Virus record (IMG/VR): IMGVR_UViG_3300032331_000527
Location: 1 to 64,000 of that record
Length of the DNA: 64,000 bases
From: a virus
Reading direction: 5' to 3' (one strand)
Part shown: piece by piece, positions 12,930 to 20,764 of the stretch
Layout of the letters: every line of letters begins with the position of its first letter
Position numbering within the stretch: position 1 is the first letter of the stretch
Made by a program: the position numbers and the translations under genes
The notes under the pieces: model-generated
Told to the model about the DNA's origin: nothing
The model's database searches: none
The model's input: the letters and a program-made list of their open reading frames with translations, nothing else

Positions 12930-15245
12930 TCACGCAGCGATCGTCTGAATGAAACGACCTAATACCGCACGAGAAGCTCCACGCTTGTTTTGGGCGGAGA
13001 TAAACGCCCTAGTAAGCTGTCCCTTTTTCATGTCCGAAACTGCATCGAATTTAGCCTGTTGGGCTAAGAGTGAACGTCCGCCCTGAATGAGATAAAACTC
13101 ATCGAAGTTGAGCATACCCTTGACGACGCAGCCTTTTTCCTTCTTCCACTGATTCATCAAGCCATCATGGTCCTTGTTGCAGTAACGATAGCCAATGTGG
13201 CGAACATCGTAAGGACCCCCGACGATATAGAAGCCAACGAACGTGGCGTTCTGAGAAGAACGAACGGTACGAGCATACATACCCGTAATTTCGTGCTGCT
13301 CTTGGAAGTTGATTCTCGTCTGAACACGAGACTCCTCGTCCACGAAAATGCGAGTCGTTTTATCAGTTCTGTGCTGATAGTGAGGCAGAGACGTATGATA
13401 ATGCGTTCCGCGATCGTACGGACGATACGACCAATACGAAGGACAGTTGCTCTCGCCGTCTGTGATGCATACGAAATTCATAATCTGAACGTTCTTTTCC
13501 TTGCGGAACTTCTTCATCAGATCACGAGAAACGAGCAGCGCACAGTTCAATGGTGTACCACCGAGAGAGAAGTATCTCATATCTTTGCCGTATCCGAATC
13601 CATTCTGAACAAGACTCGACGCATTGCTATACCCATTCTTGGTAGCAAATTCATCATCGCCACGCATATTATATTTCTGCGCAGCCAAGAGAAGAGCACC
13701 AGTCATGGTATTGAAGTCCTTGAGAGACATTTTCTCATGGAACATTTCGATGAGACTGAAATCATCCTCAGGGAAAACATAGTCCTTGTTACCGATACGA
13801 CGCTGGATAGCAAGACGCATATCCTTGCGCTTCTGCATCGACAGATGATAGTCCTTATCAGCTTCAGCCATCACGCTCGTGAAGCCATAGACACGATGAG
13901 GAATACCGACACGACGACAGAACATAGTCAAGCAAACAAGCTGGTCAATCGCACCACGAATGCTCGAAGACATAGAACCAGACATGTCCAGAACGACTAC
14001 GAGTCCATGATTCTTGCCAGTAGGCTCAATCGTAAGTCTACGGAAAATGTCGTCGTTGAACTTATAAGAATGAATCTTATTGGTATCAATGACGCCAGTC
14101 TTAGCCTGCTTGCTTCGCGCATACGAAACAGCAGCCTTCTTCATCTCGAACTCCTTCACCATATAGTTAATGGCGTTGTTGTTCTCCGAACGGAACGCAG
14201 TCAGAAGCCTTTGACGATATTCCATCAGCACAGAACGATTGGAAGCACGAGCGAAATCGTGCTCAATCATCTTAATGATAGCCTGATAATCGTATGTGAA
14301 CGGCTCGTATGTAATATCCTTCGGAAAGGAGATATAGCGAAAGTCACGGCCAGTCAGCGACTGATCGAGAAGTTCTTCCATACGATCGTTCATGGCACGA
14401 TCAGTCGTAGCCTCTTCTACTCCATCGAGCGGATCGGACTTACCACCTTTGGTGCCAGGAGAGTTGGCTTCAGAATCGGAATCCTCTTCTTCGCCATCTT
14501 CCTCGGTATCTTCGCTGTCGTCCGACTCATCGCCGTCACCGTAGTCCTCGTCATCAAAGTCGTCGGACTCTTGACCTTCGCCGTCTTCGTCTTCGTCATC
14601 AGCAAGGCTAGTAGATACGTCGCGATTGTCCTCATCTTCTTTCTTGATCTTGGCCCAAGCAAGAAGATCTTCAGACAGCTTAACAACGTCGTCGAACGTG
14701 ATAGTCTGTTCAGCACGGCGGACGAACACACGCTCTTCTTCCGAGAATTTGATACGGATACGAGTACCAAGCTTGAAGTAGAGATTGATACGGTCGATGA
14801 GAGACAGATTATCAACTTCGCGATTAGCCAGCTCAAAGAAATCTTTATCGTGGAGATAGTTGTATCCGTCGATGAAATCCTTGCGCGAGCCAGGAAACTT
14901 GGTCTTGATCTTGCGCTCGATGCGAGCGTCTTCGACCACATTCATGTAGCCTTGGAACGTTTGACCGACACGCTTAGATTCGTGTTCTTTGGTGGCGTTG
15001 TCAATCGCGCCTTTCCAAGCATCGGCTGGAGTTTCCAGCGCATGACCAACTTCGTGGAGCACGAGCATATGATAGAGCGCCTCGCTCATTTCATCCCACA
15101 TAGGCAAGCCAAGGACACGATTCTTCACGTCGAAATAAGCTGTGCGAATGGGTTTATGCTCAACGGTGATGTTCTCGGCCGCAAGCAGCTTGGCGAGCTT
15201 ATCGAGCTCTCCGCCCGGACGGACCATTTTTGTAGATTCAGCCAT
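12930..15245 (-). CDS. cobT: CobT-like protein: HExxH metallopeptidase-like domain plus VWA domain
   Basis: 771 residues from the ATG at 15245, chosen because AAGGAG precedes it and because the longer in-frame ATG (15263) coincides with the predicted transcription start. An N-terminal domain contains LHEVGHAL (residues 64-68 HEVGH) and, about 40 residues later, NVVEDARIE, a zinc-metallopeptidase-like arrangement. A very acidic low-complexity linker follows (about 225-275). The C-terminal VWA domain has a MIDAS, DMSGSMSS, with GGTPL and ITDGES further on. CobT proteins have this acidic linker and VWA; the HExxH suggests a protease or metal-binding role. It pairs with the CobS-type ATPase. No CobN or other cobalamin gene is present. 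Confidence 0.85.
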   Translation of the reverse strand: MAESTKMVRPGGELDKLAKLLAAENITVEHKPIRTAYFDVKNRVLGLPMWDEMSEALYHMLVLHEVGHALETPADAWKGAIDNATKEHESKRVGQTFQGYMNVVEDARIERKIKTKFPGSRKDFIDGYNYLHDKDFFELANREVDNLSLIDRINLYFKLGTRIRIKFSEEERVFVRRAEQTITFDDVVKLSEDLLAWAKIKKEDEDNRDVSTSLADDEDEDGEGQESDDFDDEDYGDGDESDDSEDTEEDGEEEDSDSEANSPGTKGGKSDPLDGVEEATTDRAMNDRMEELLDQSLTGRDFRYISFPKDITYEPFTYDYQAIIKMIEHDFARASNRSVLMEYRQRLLTAFRSENNNAINYMVKEFEMKKAAVSYARSKQAKTGVIDTNKIHSYKFNDDIFRRLTIEPTGKNHGLVVVLDMSGSMSSSIRGAIDQLVCLTMFCRRVGIPHRVYGFTSVMAEADKDYHLSMQKRKDMRLAIQRRIGNKDYVFPEDDFSLIEMFHEKMSLKDFNTMTGALLLAAQKYNMRGDDEFATKNGYSNASSLVQNGFGYGKDMRYFSLGGTPLNCALLVSRDLMKKFRKEKNVQIMNFVCITDGESNCPSYWSYRPYDRGTHYHTSLPHYQHRTDKTTRIFVDEESRVQTRINFQEQHEITGMYARTVRSSQNATFVGFYIVGGPYDVRHIGYRYCNKDHDGLMNQWKKEKGCVVKGMLNFDEFYLIQGGRSLLAQQAKFDAVSDMKKGQLTRAFISAQNKRGASRAVLGRFIQTIAA

Positions 15246-15269
15246 TGCCTTCTCCTTCATCATTTACTA

Positions 15270-15298
15270 ATGATAGCTGGTTGGCGCTCAGTTGTCAA
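15270..15298 (-). promoter_or_regulatory. Sigma-70-like promoter for the cobT-like gene
   Basis: TTGACA (15293-15298), 17-base spacer, TATCAT (15270-15275) on the minus strand. The TGA of the upstream gene is part of the -35. Confidence 0.72.
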
Positions 15299-15459
15299 GA
15301 CGGATCTTTCGCCATGTTAGTATATAGGAGCAAACACAATACGCCAACGGCAACATAGGCGTTCGTGCCTATTCCGATGAACGTGATACCAGCGATAAGG
15401 CAGAGAAGTTGGAAAAACATCGCGCCAATGATCTTGACGACTTCAGTCTTATCATCCAT
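15295..15459 (-). CDS. Small two-helix membrane protein
   Basis: 54 residues: a short charged start (MDDKTEVVK), then two hydrophobic segments (about 10-30 and 34-47) and a polar tail. GAGGAG lies five bases before the ATG. It probably sits in the inner membrane with both ends in the cytoplasm. It starts a run of very short genes between cobT and the methyltransferase. Function unknown; small early membrane proteins in T4-like phages often affect host physiology or superinfection. Confidence 0.68.
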   Translation of the reverse strand: MDDKTEVVKIIGAMFFQLLCLIAGITFIGIGTNAYVAVGVLCLLLYTNMAKDPS

Positions 15460-15470
15460 GTGCGTTCTCC

Positions 15471-15737
15471 TCAATGCAGTTCAGCGGATGTGTCGTACCA
15501 GTTGCGATTCCAGTCTGTGTCGTTGGCTTCGACATCTTGTAGGCGTTCACAGACTCGGATGAGATAGTCGGCGGCGGACTGGTATCGTAAAGCTTGCGTC
15601 AGAATTCCGTAAGCGCCAATACCAGCACCGGTACGACGGTTGATTTCCTCGCAAACACAAAGCAAGGTATAGCCATCAACGGTCGGATACTTTTCAAGGA
15701 ATTCTGCCACACTTGGTCGGATAGCCACTTTGGCCAT
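15471..15737 (-). CDS. Hypothetical 88-residue protein
   Basis: 88 residues, soluble, mostly helical: EFLEKYPTVDGYTLLCVCEEIN, then QSAADYLIRVCERL and an acidic end rich in W, D and N. AGGAGG lies five bases before the ATG. Probably translated together with the 70-residue gene that ends one base upstream. Not recognised. Confidence 0.68.
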   Translation of the reverse strand: MAKVAIRPSVAEFLEKYPTVDGYTLLCVCEEINRRTGAGIGAYGILTQALRYQSAADYLIRVCERLQDVEANDTDWNRNWYDTSAELH

Positions 15738-15738
15738 T

Positions 15739-15951
15739 TTAGCCTCCTAACATTGCGTCGGACGTGAAGCGAACACTATCGCCAAACTCCTCGGCGATAA
15801 GATAAAAGTCGAAGCTGGCCATTTCCATGATCTCGGTAGGCTCGCCAGCGATGATAGCCTCAGCCTCGGCGCGGGTAGCGGCATAAGCCACGATCTCGGG
15901 TAGCTCGTCGGAACCGTAGTGGCTGCCGTAAACGATGAACTTGCTGGTCAT
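15739..15951 (-). CDS. Hypothetical 70-residue protein
   Basis: 70 residues, acidic, with a likely beta-alpha-beta pattern (FIVYGSHYG, AATRAEAEAIIAGE, FDFYLIAEE). ACAGGAG precedes the ATG. It follows the 39-residue membrane protein in the same operon. Not recognised. Confidence 0.66.
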   Translation of the reverse strand: MTSKFIVYGSHYGSDELPEIVAYAATRAEAEAIIAGEPTEIMEMASFDFYLIAEEFGDSVRFTSDAMLGG

Positions 15952-15966
15952 ATTGTTAAGCTCCTG

Positions 15967-16086
15967 TTAGAGACTGAACTCTTCGATCATGCGCTTGGCG
16001 ACGTAGGCAGAACCCATACGAACGCCGACACAGAACGACACGAACGCGACTATAACGATAACGGCGGTGAAAGTGGCGTATTCCAT
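15967..16086 (-). CDS. 39-residue single-pass membrane peptide
   Basis: Short gene of 40 codons. A hydrophobic helix (about 5-24: FTAVIVIVAFVSFCVGV) is followed by a basic/acidic tail ending EEFSL. CGGAG lies nine bases before the ATG, and a strong promoter sits about 35 bases upstream. The arrangement resembles small phage membrane peptides. Function unknown. Confidence 0.62.
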   Translation of the reverse strand: MEYATFTAVIVIVAFVSFCVGVRMGSAYVAKRMIEEFSL

Positions 16087-16120
16087 ATTGCGAAGCTCCG
16101 TTTTCTAACTCTATTATTTC

Positions 16121-16149
16121 ATTGTAAGGGGCTTTGAACCGATTGTCAA
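16121..16149 (-). promoter_or_regulatory. Sigma-70-like promoter for the small-gene operon
   Basis: TTGACA (16144-16149), 17-base spacer, TACAAT (16121-16126) on the minus strand. The TGA stop of the upstream gene lies in the -35. It should drive the genes at 16086 to 15295. Confidence 0.8.
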
Positions 16150-16508
16150 GCCCCTGCCCAGCTCGTTTGGGCCTCACCGTACTGGCCGGTAACAATATTC
16201 CCGCGAGGGAAATTCAAAGCCGGTGCTTTCCAGCTGGCCGCCTTGGCGATGTCGCCGAAAGCAAAGCCCTTGGTTGGCTCCTTAACGATAAAGGAGTGGA
16301 CTGAGCGGTGCGCGTTCCCGTGGTTGGTGACCACCTTGATGAATTTACGCCCCTCTTCGAAAGTGACCTTAAACTCAGCAATACGCTCTGCAACAGCTTG
16401 TTCGTCGCTATAGGGACTGGCTGAAGCGAAGCGGGCGTAATCAGCCACGATTTCGTCGGCATAGTCCAAAAGGTCGGTATAAAGGGCTTCGAGCTGGTTG
16501 GTAGGCAT
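16146..16508 (-). CDS. Hypothetical 120-residue protein
   Basis: 120 residues from the ATG at 16508 (MPTNQLEALY). The longer in-frame ATG at 16535 falls on the predicted transcription start, while AAAGGAG lies seven bases before the chosen ATG. The protein is helical in its first half and has the conserved-looking EFKVTFEEGRKFIKVV, then VHSFIV, and a glycine/serine-rich end. No family recognised; the FEEGRKFIKV strand suggests a small alpha/beta protein. Confidence 0.7.
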   Translation of the reverse strand: MPTNQLEALYTDLLDYADEIVADYARFASASPYSDEQAVAERIAEFKVTFEEGRKFIKVVTNHGNAHRSVHSFIVKEPTKGFAFGDIAKAASWKAPALNFPRGNIVTGQYGEAQTSWAGA

Positions 16509-16541
16509 AAGCGGCTCCTTTCGAGTTATCATCATATTATC

Positions 16542-16570
16542 ATTGTATCACGGTAGGGGGTGATTGTCAA
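16542..16570 (-). promoter_or_regulatory. Sigma-70-like promoter
   Basis: TTGACA (16565-16570), 17-base spacer, TACAAT (16542-16547) on the minus strand, just downstream of the terminator region that ends the methyltransferase unit. Confidence 0.8.
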
Positions 16571-16610
16571 GGCCCTACCCCAGGAAATCGCCAAAAAACT
16601 CTACAAAAAA

Positions 16611-16660
16611 ACTCTAGCAAAAACAGTGACTTACAGTTAAGTCATTGGATTCACTAGAGT
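16611..16660. terminator. Nested, probably bidirectional terminator
   Basis: An inner perfect hairpin TGACTTA-N4-TAAGTCA (16627-16644) is enclosed by an outer ACTCTAG/CTAGAGT pair (16611-16617 and 16654-16660). On the minus strand T runs follow both stems (TTTTT and TTTTTTT); on the plus strand ATTATTTTT follows. It ends the transcript of the methyltransferase gene. The rest of 16561-16682 holds only this and the promoter. Confidence 0.85.
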
Positions 16661-16682
16661 ATTATTTTTGTATTTTTTTGTG

Positions 16683-17375
16683 TTACGAAGCTAACGGAGA
16701 TTTTAACGCAATGAACCCCGTAAAGGCGTGATTCTGCCAAAAGGTATCGATCGCGGTAAAGCCCGCCGCGCGGCACATATCGAAAATCTCTTCGCGGGTA
16801 TTGGGCTTGGTCATGTGGCGGAGTTGTCGCTCCTTATCCAAAATGTCGTCCGAGGTAAATGTGCGCCGCTTGTAATCGTAGTAGGTAAAGGTACGCATCT
16901 CATGGACACGAACATTCTCTGGCATCGTCTTCTCAGCGAACACGAAAGCACCGCCAGGATTCAAACCTTGGAACACGCTATTGATCACTCGCGAGCGATC
17001 CTGATGCGACATGAACTGGAGTGTGAAGATTGACGTGACATACGAGCAGTTATAGAAGTGGAAATCGTTGGCGTTGCCTTGATGATAGTCCAGGTTCAAA
17101 TAGTCCTTCGTATCCTGTTCGTATGTGCTCCAGAACGCTTCTTCGATCTCTACGCCCGTGTACTGTGCGTTCGGAGCGAATGTGTTTTGAGCGATCATGT
17201 ATTTAAGCATCTTACCGGTCGAGCAACCGATATCAACGACGCTTGTGTAGTCTTCCACAAAATACTGAGAATAATCTACGACGTCATTCCACATATCATT
17301 ATATCCACGGATGGATGTATCAATGTGCTCGTCGAATCCTTCTTCGCGTGTAGCGAACGTAAACTTACCTGTCAT
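16683..17375 (-). CDS. Class I SAM-dependent methyltransferase, CmoA-like
   Basis: 230 residues. Motif I is VVDIGCSTGKML (about 48-59), followed by an acidic loop YTGVEIEE and ALQF-type strand 4 with TSIFTLQFM. The C-terminal segment KERQLRHMTKPN, then AGFTAIDTFWQNHAF followed by a terminal GFIALK, resembles CmoA, which makes carboxy-SAM for wobble-uridine modification in tRNA. CmoB is not seen, so either the host supplies it or the substrate differs. It overlaps the cytosine methyltransferase gene by 11 bases. A perfect sigma-70 promoter lies inside that upstream gene. Confidence 0.75.
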   Translation of the reverse strand: MTGKFTFATREEGFDEHIDTSIRGYNDMWNDVVDYSQYFVEDYTSVVDIGCSTGKMLKYMIAQNTFAPNAQYTGVEIEEAFWSTYEQDTKDYLNLDYHQGNANDFHFYNCSYVTSIFTLQFMSHQDRSRVINSVFQGLNPGGAFVFAEKTMPENVRVHEMRTFTYYDYKRRTFTSDDILDKERQLRHMTKPNTREEIFDMCRAAGFTAIDTFWQNHAFTGFIALKSPLAS

Positions 17376-18513
17376 TCTGTAACTCCTTATATGGTTTCAA
17401 GATATTTTCATAAATGCTAGTCGCAAGAGCACCCATCATCTTTGGTGCTACCATACGACCGATTCGTTCAGCCTGCTGATCAAACGTGCCAGTGAGTTCG
17501 TAGTCATCAGGAAGACTCATTATACGTTTCATTTCTTTGATTGTCAATTTCCTATTTGCAGCGTAGTGCATAACACCAGAGGCAGAACGTTGTTGACCCA
17601 TTTGCGTGAGCGTAGGAGAAGGACGATTTGGCGATGGGCGTTTCATATTGAAACAAGAGAGTTTGCCATTGACGAGTCCTGGCTTCAAAGTCTTCGTTGG
17701 ATTGAAAGCCATAGTCTCGACGAATTTCTTTTGGAAACTGCTCTCACAGAAGTCAAGGAGCATTTGAACTTCTGCTGGATCATTATCAATCCCTTCTATC
17801 GCGCTTCCGATAGATACACCTTGCGATGTGGTGGACATAGGATAAATCCGACCAGCGAGTTCATACTCCTCCAGCCCCAGAGCCTCGAAAACGTCACTCC
17901 TTACTCCCACGAAGAATGTGCGCATGCGACTCTGGGGCACCCCAAACTTCGAAGCATCCATCACCTGATAAACCATTTTATATCCGGGTGTGATATGCTC
18001 GAAGCCTGTTACGAAATCACGAAGCTTTTCAATTGCTGCTCGTGACGTAATACCTTCAACATTTTCCGCTACAATAACTTTAGGTTGAATATCCTCAGCG
18101 ATTCTTATATATTCTAGAAACAGATTCTCAATGTTAGTAACAGTCTTGCCGTCGGAATATTTCTTTTCGCGATTCCAACCCTTCTTACCTTTACCAGAAG
18201 TAGAGAACGCAGAACACGGAGGAGACCCGTCGAGGATATCCAATTCTCTTGGTTGTAATCCTCCTACTTCTAGGAGATCTTTACCCGTGATAGCTTTGAT
18301 ATCCCCGAGAATCACTTTGGTGTCGGGAAAGTTGCGCGAATAGGTAGCAACAGCTTCCTCAACGAACTCGTTGATCGCAACAACTTTCCCGCCAGCTAAC
18401 CTATATCCAGTCGAAGATCCACCACCTCCTGCGAAAGTCGATACGACTGTAAATAGTTCTCGACTCGAGGATTTCCTAACATCTTCGATCGTATATGGTT
18501 GATAGTGATTCAC
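17365..18513 (-). CDS. DNA (cytosine-5-)-methyltransferase
   Basis: 382 residues. Motif I is STFAGGGGSSTGY, motif IV is DGSPPCSAFS with the catalytic cysteine, motif VI is VAENVEG, motif VIII is GVPQSRMRTFFVG; the variable target-recognition region runs about 220-300 and motif IX/X follow (RPSPTLTQMG and the C-terminal helix). It methylates cytosine C5 in a specific DNA sequence. No restriction endonuclease lies beside it, so it is an orphan, probably protecting phage DNA from host restriction. It overlaps peptide deformylase by 4 bases. Confidence 0.96.
   Translation of the reverse strand: MNHYQPYTIEDVRKSSSRELFTVVSTFAGGGGSSTGYRLAGGKVVAINEFVEEAVATYSRNFPDTKVILGDIKAITGKDLLEVGGLQPRELDILDGSPPCSAFSTSGKGKKGWNREKKYSDGKTVTNIENLFLEYIRIAEDIQPKVIVAENVEGITSRAAIEKLRDFVTGFEHITPGYKMVYQVMDASKFGVPQSRMRTFFVGVRSDVFEALGLEEYELAGRIYPMSTTSQGVSIGSAIEGIDNDPAEVQMLLDFCESSFQKKFVETMAFNPTKTLKPGLVNGKLSCFNMKRPSPNRPSPTLTQMGQQRSASGVMHYAANRKLTIKEMKRIMSLPDDYELTGTFDQQAERIGRMVAPKMMGALATSIYENILKPYKELQNDR
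17519..17547 (-). promoter_or_regulatory. Consensus sigma-70 promoter inside the C5 methyltransferase gene
   Basis: TTGACA (17542-17547), 17-base spacer, TATAAT (17519-17524): both hexamers match consensus exactly. It lies 144 bases before the CmoA-like start and would express that gene separately. Confidence 0.7.
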
Positions 18514-19061
18514 GAAGCTCTCTGCGTCTTCAGCTTATTAAGCTTACGGTCCATTCTGTTCTTAGCATTACGAGCTTGCTCCAAATGGAATCGAGTGGCT
18601 CGTGTGTTGAACGTGATACCGTTCAAGTGATCGTACTCATGGAGGAACACGCGAGCGGTATATCCTTCGTACAACTCAGTACCAGCTTCTCCGTTCCATC
18701 CGCGATAGCGAACACGAATACGATGAGCTCTCTTTAATTTAATGAATAGGCCTGGATAAGTGAGACATCCTTCTTCGTATACGACTTCTGCATCACCGTA
18801 GTCTACGATCATAGGATTGAACACGCCAATGATGCTCGCTGAGTCTCCTGGATTACCGATAACAAATACGCGAGTCATAATGCCTAGCTGACAAGCAGAA
18901 AGACCAACGCCTTTGCTTTCAATCATCTTATCGCGAAGAAGCTCGTATAGCTGAAACGCTTGAATGACTGTTCCGTCTTCTCCGACATATCCAGTATCAA
19001 AATTAAACTCTGGGCATTGTTCTTTTAAGCGTGGATCATTAGGCTTGATTAATTCGAACAT
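18510..19061 (-). CDS. def: Peptide deformylase
   Basis: 183 residues. All three family motifs are present: motif 1 GVGLSACQLG, motif 2 EEGCLTYPGL with the metal-binding cysteine, and motif 3 HEYDHLNG with the two metal-binding histidines and catalytic glutamate. It removes the formyl group from nascent proteins in the cytoplasm. Peptide deformylases are known auxiliary genes of marine cyanophages and may favour translation of phage proteins. It overlaps the gp46 stop by one base and the methyltransferase by four. Confidence 0.97.
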   Translation of the reverse strand: MFELIKPNDPRLKEQCPEFNFDTGYVGEDGTVIQAFQLYELLRDKMIESKGVGLSACQLGIMTRVFVIGNPGDSASIIGVFNPMIVDYGDAEVVYEEGCLTYPGLFIKLKRAHRIRVRYRGWNGEAGTELYEGYTARVFLHEYDHLNGITFNTRATRFHLEQARNAKNRMDRKLNKLKTQRAS

Positions 19062-20764
19062 TAGAGTATCCTACTGAAGTTTTTTTGTTTTGTGAAGCGA
19101 AGGACATTGCTGAATTTGTCATTAAGCACATCGCCCTTGTGCGAGATAACAAAGATATTGGTACTCTCCATATCATGGATAAGCTTTAGGAACTCATCAC
19201 AACCATTAGCATCGAGAGAAGCATCGAACACTTCATCTAGAATAAGAAGATTGGTGCTTGCGCTGTTTTTCATACGAGCGATAGAACGCCAAGTGAAAAG
19301 AAGCGATAAGTCGATACGCATCTTCTCACCTTCAGAGAATGAGTCGTAAGTAAAATCGTCACGATGACGAGATAGGATTTTTTCTTCGAAAGATTCGTTC
19401 AGCTCGAACTTAACGAAGAAATCCATAGCAGCAAGGTATTTATTGACCAGCTTGTTGATGACTGGTATGTACTGCTTAATAATGCGAGACTTGATACCAG
19501 AGTCGCGTAGGATAACTGTTGCCAGTTCATACATCTCCTTATCCCGTAGGATCTTCTCTTTCTCCGTTAGAACTTTATCTAACTCAAGTTTGGATGAAAG
19601 AATCTCGGATTCGGTAAAGGTTCCTTGCGTCTTGTTAAGGTCGGAGATCTCTTTGTTCCAAATAGCGATTTCTTTTTGATAGGACTCAATTGAGGATTGA
19701 AAACGATTCGTTTCAGCTTGTAGCCTTCTAATATCAGTCTGAATCCCTCGGATCTCACCGTGACGATGCTCTGCTTTCCTATGTTCATCCTCAAGTCTGG
19801 CAAGGGCCGTTTTAATTTCTTCGATTGAATTTTTCTTTTCATCGACCTTCGACTTTCTAAGGGTTTCCTCAATGAGCTGTGCGCAAGTAGGGCACTCATT
19901 ATTTTCCGTGTAAAATCTAATCGTCTTTGTTGCGTTGTTTTTCTTACTTTCAAGATTTTGCTCCAACGAAACTATCTTATGAATACGAGCTACAGTAGAA
20001 TCATAGTCAGCACATTGTTCTAGTAGTTCATTGATTTCTGTTTGATACTCTTCGATGCGTGAATTGCATACATTTAAGTTTTCTTCGTTTCGCATGATGC
20101 TTACGTTATAGTCTGCGATCTTGCTTTCGCGTTGTTCTTCAATCTTAGCACGCAGCTTTTCTTGCGCTTGAATAGATTCTTGATGAAGCTTGATAGCCTG
20201 CTCGTTGAGCTTATACTCTTCGCGATTACTGGCTACACGATCCTTCAGGAGCAAAGCCATCGAGGAAAAGACGCGAATATCTAACAGATCCTCGATGACT
20301 TCGCGGCGAACGTTCGTCGTCAATTGCATGAACGGAACGAACGATGACGATCCCAGGATAACGATCTGGGTGAAGGACTTCATACTTAGCTTAAGAATAC
20401 GCTTCTCGAGCATCTCTTGATAATCACGAACGGCTGCATCCTGATCAACAAGAACACCATCTTCGTGGATCTCAAACATATTAGGCTTGATGCCACGACG
20501 AACGAGATATGTATGATCGTGCGTATAGAACTCGATCTCGACGACTACGTCACGTCCGTTGACCGAGTTAATCAGTTGATCTTTCTTAACCTTACGGAAC
20601 GGCTTACCATAAAGACCATAACAGATTGCGTCAAGCATCGTCGACTTACCCGCACCGTTTTCACCAACGATGAGAGTAGAGTCGTGCTTGTCGAGTTGAA
20701 TTTCTGTGAAGGCGTTGCCGGTAGAAAGAAAATTCTTCCAACGGACTTTGGTAAAATGAATCAT
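19061..20764 (-). CDS. 46: Recombination endonuclease subunit gp46 (Rad50/SbcC-like ATPase)
   Basis: 567 residues (T4: 560). Walker A is GENGAGKST (34-42). A long coiled coil follows, interrupted near the middle by the zinc-hook motif CPTC. The C-terminal head has SFSEGEKMRIDLSLLF (signature) and LLILDEVFDASLD (Walker B and D loop). It forms the SbcC/Rad50-like complex with gp47 that resects DNA ends for recombination-dependent replication. Its start overlaps the gp47 stop, and a consensus promoter lies within the end of gp47. Confidence 0.98.
   Translation of the reverse strand: MIHFTKVRWKNFLSTGNAFTEIQLDKHDSTLIVGENGAGKSTMLDAICYGLYGKPFRKVKKDQLINSVNGRDVVVEIEFYTHDHTYLVRRGIKPNMFEIHEDGVLVDQDAAVRDYQEMLEKRILKLSMKSFTQIVILGSSSFVPFMQLTTNVRREVIEDLLDIRVFSSMALLLKDRVASNREEYKLNEQAIKLHQESIQAQEKLRAKIEEQRESKIADYNVSIMRNEENLNVCNSRIEEYQTEINELLEQCADYDSTVARIHKIVSLEQNLESKKNNATKTIRFYTENNECPTCAQLIEETLRKSKVDEKKNSIEEIKTALARLEDEHRKAEHRHGEIRGIQTDIRRLQAETNRFQSSIESYQKEIAIWNKEISDLNKTQGTFTESEILSSKLELDKVLTEKEKILRDKEMYELATVILRDSGIKSRIIKQYIPVINKLVNKYLAAMDFFVKFELNESFEEKILSRHRDDFTYDSFSEGEKMRIDLSLLFTWRSIARMKNSASTNLLILDEVFDASLDANGCDEFLKLIHDMESTNIFVISHKGDVLNDKFSNVLRFTKQKNFSRIL

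Noticed and set aside
12930-15245. Complete cobalamin (B12) pathway role for CobS/CobT
   Set aside because: Only the ATPase and VWA partner are seen; CobN and other cob genes are absent, and the HExxH motif points to another or wider function.
13167-15320. A 717-codon open frame on the plus strand
   Set aside because: It lies exactly opposite the cobT-like gene, has no ribosome-binding site or recognisable domain, and is explained by codon bias of the real gene (acidic D/E codons read as V/I/F/L-rich antisense).
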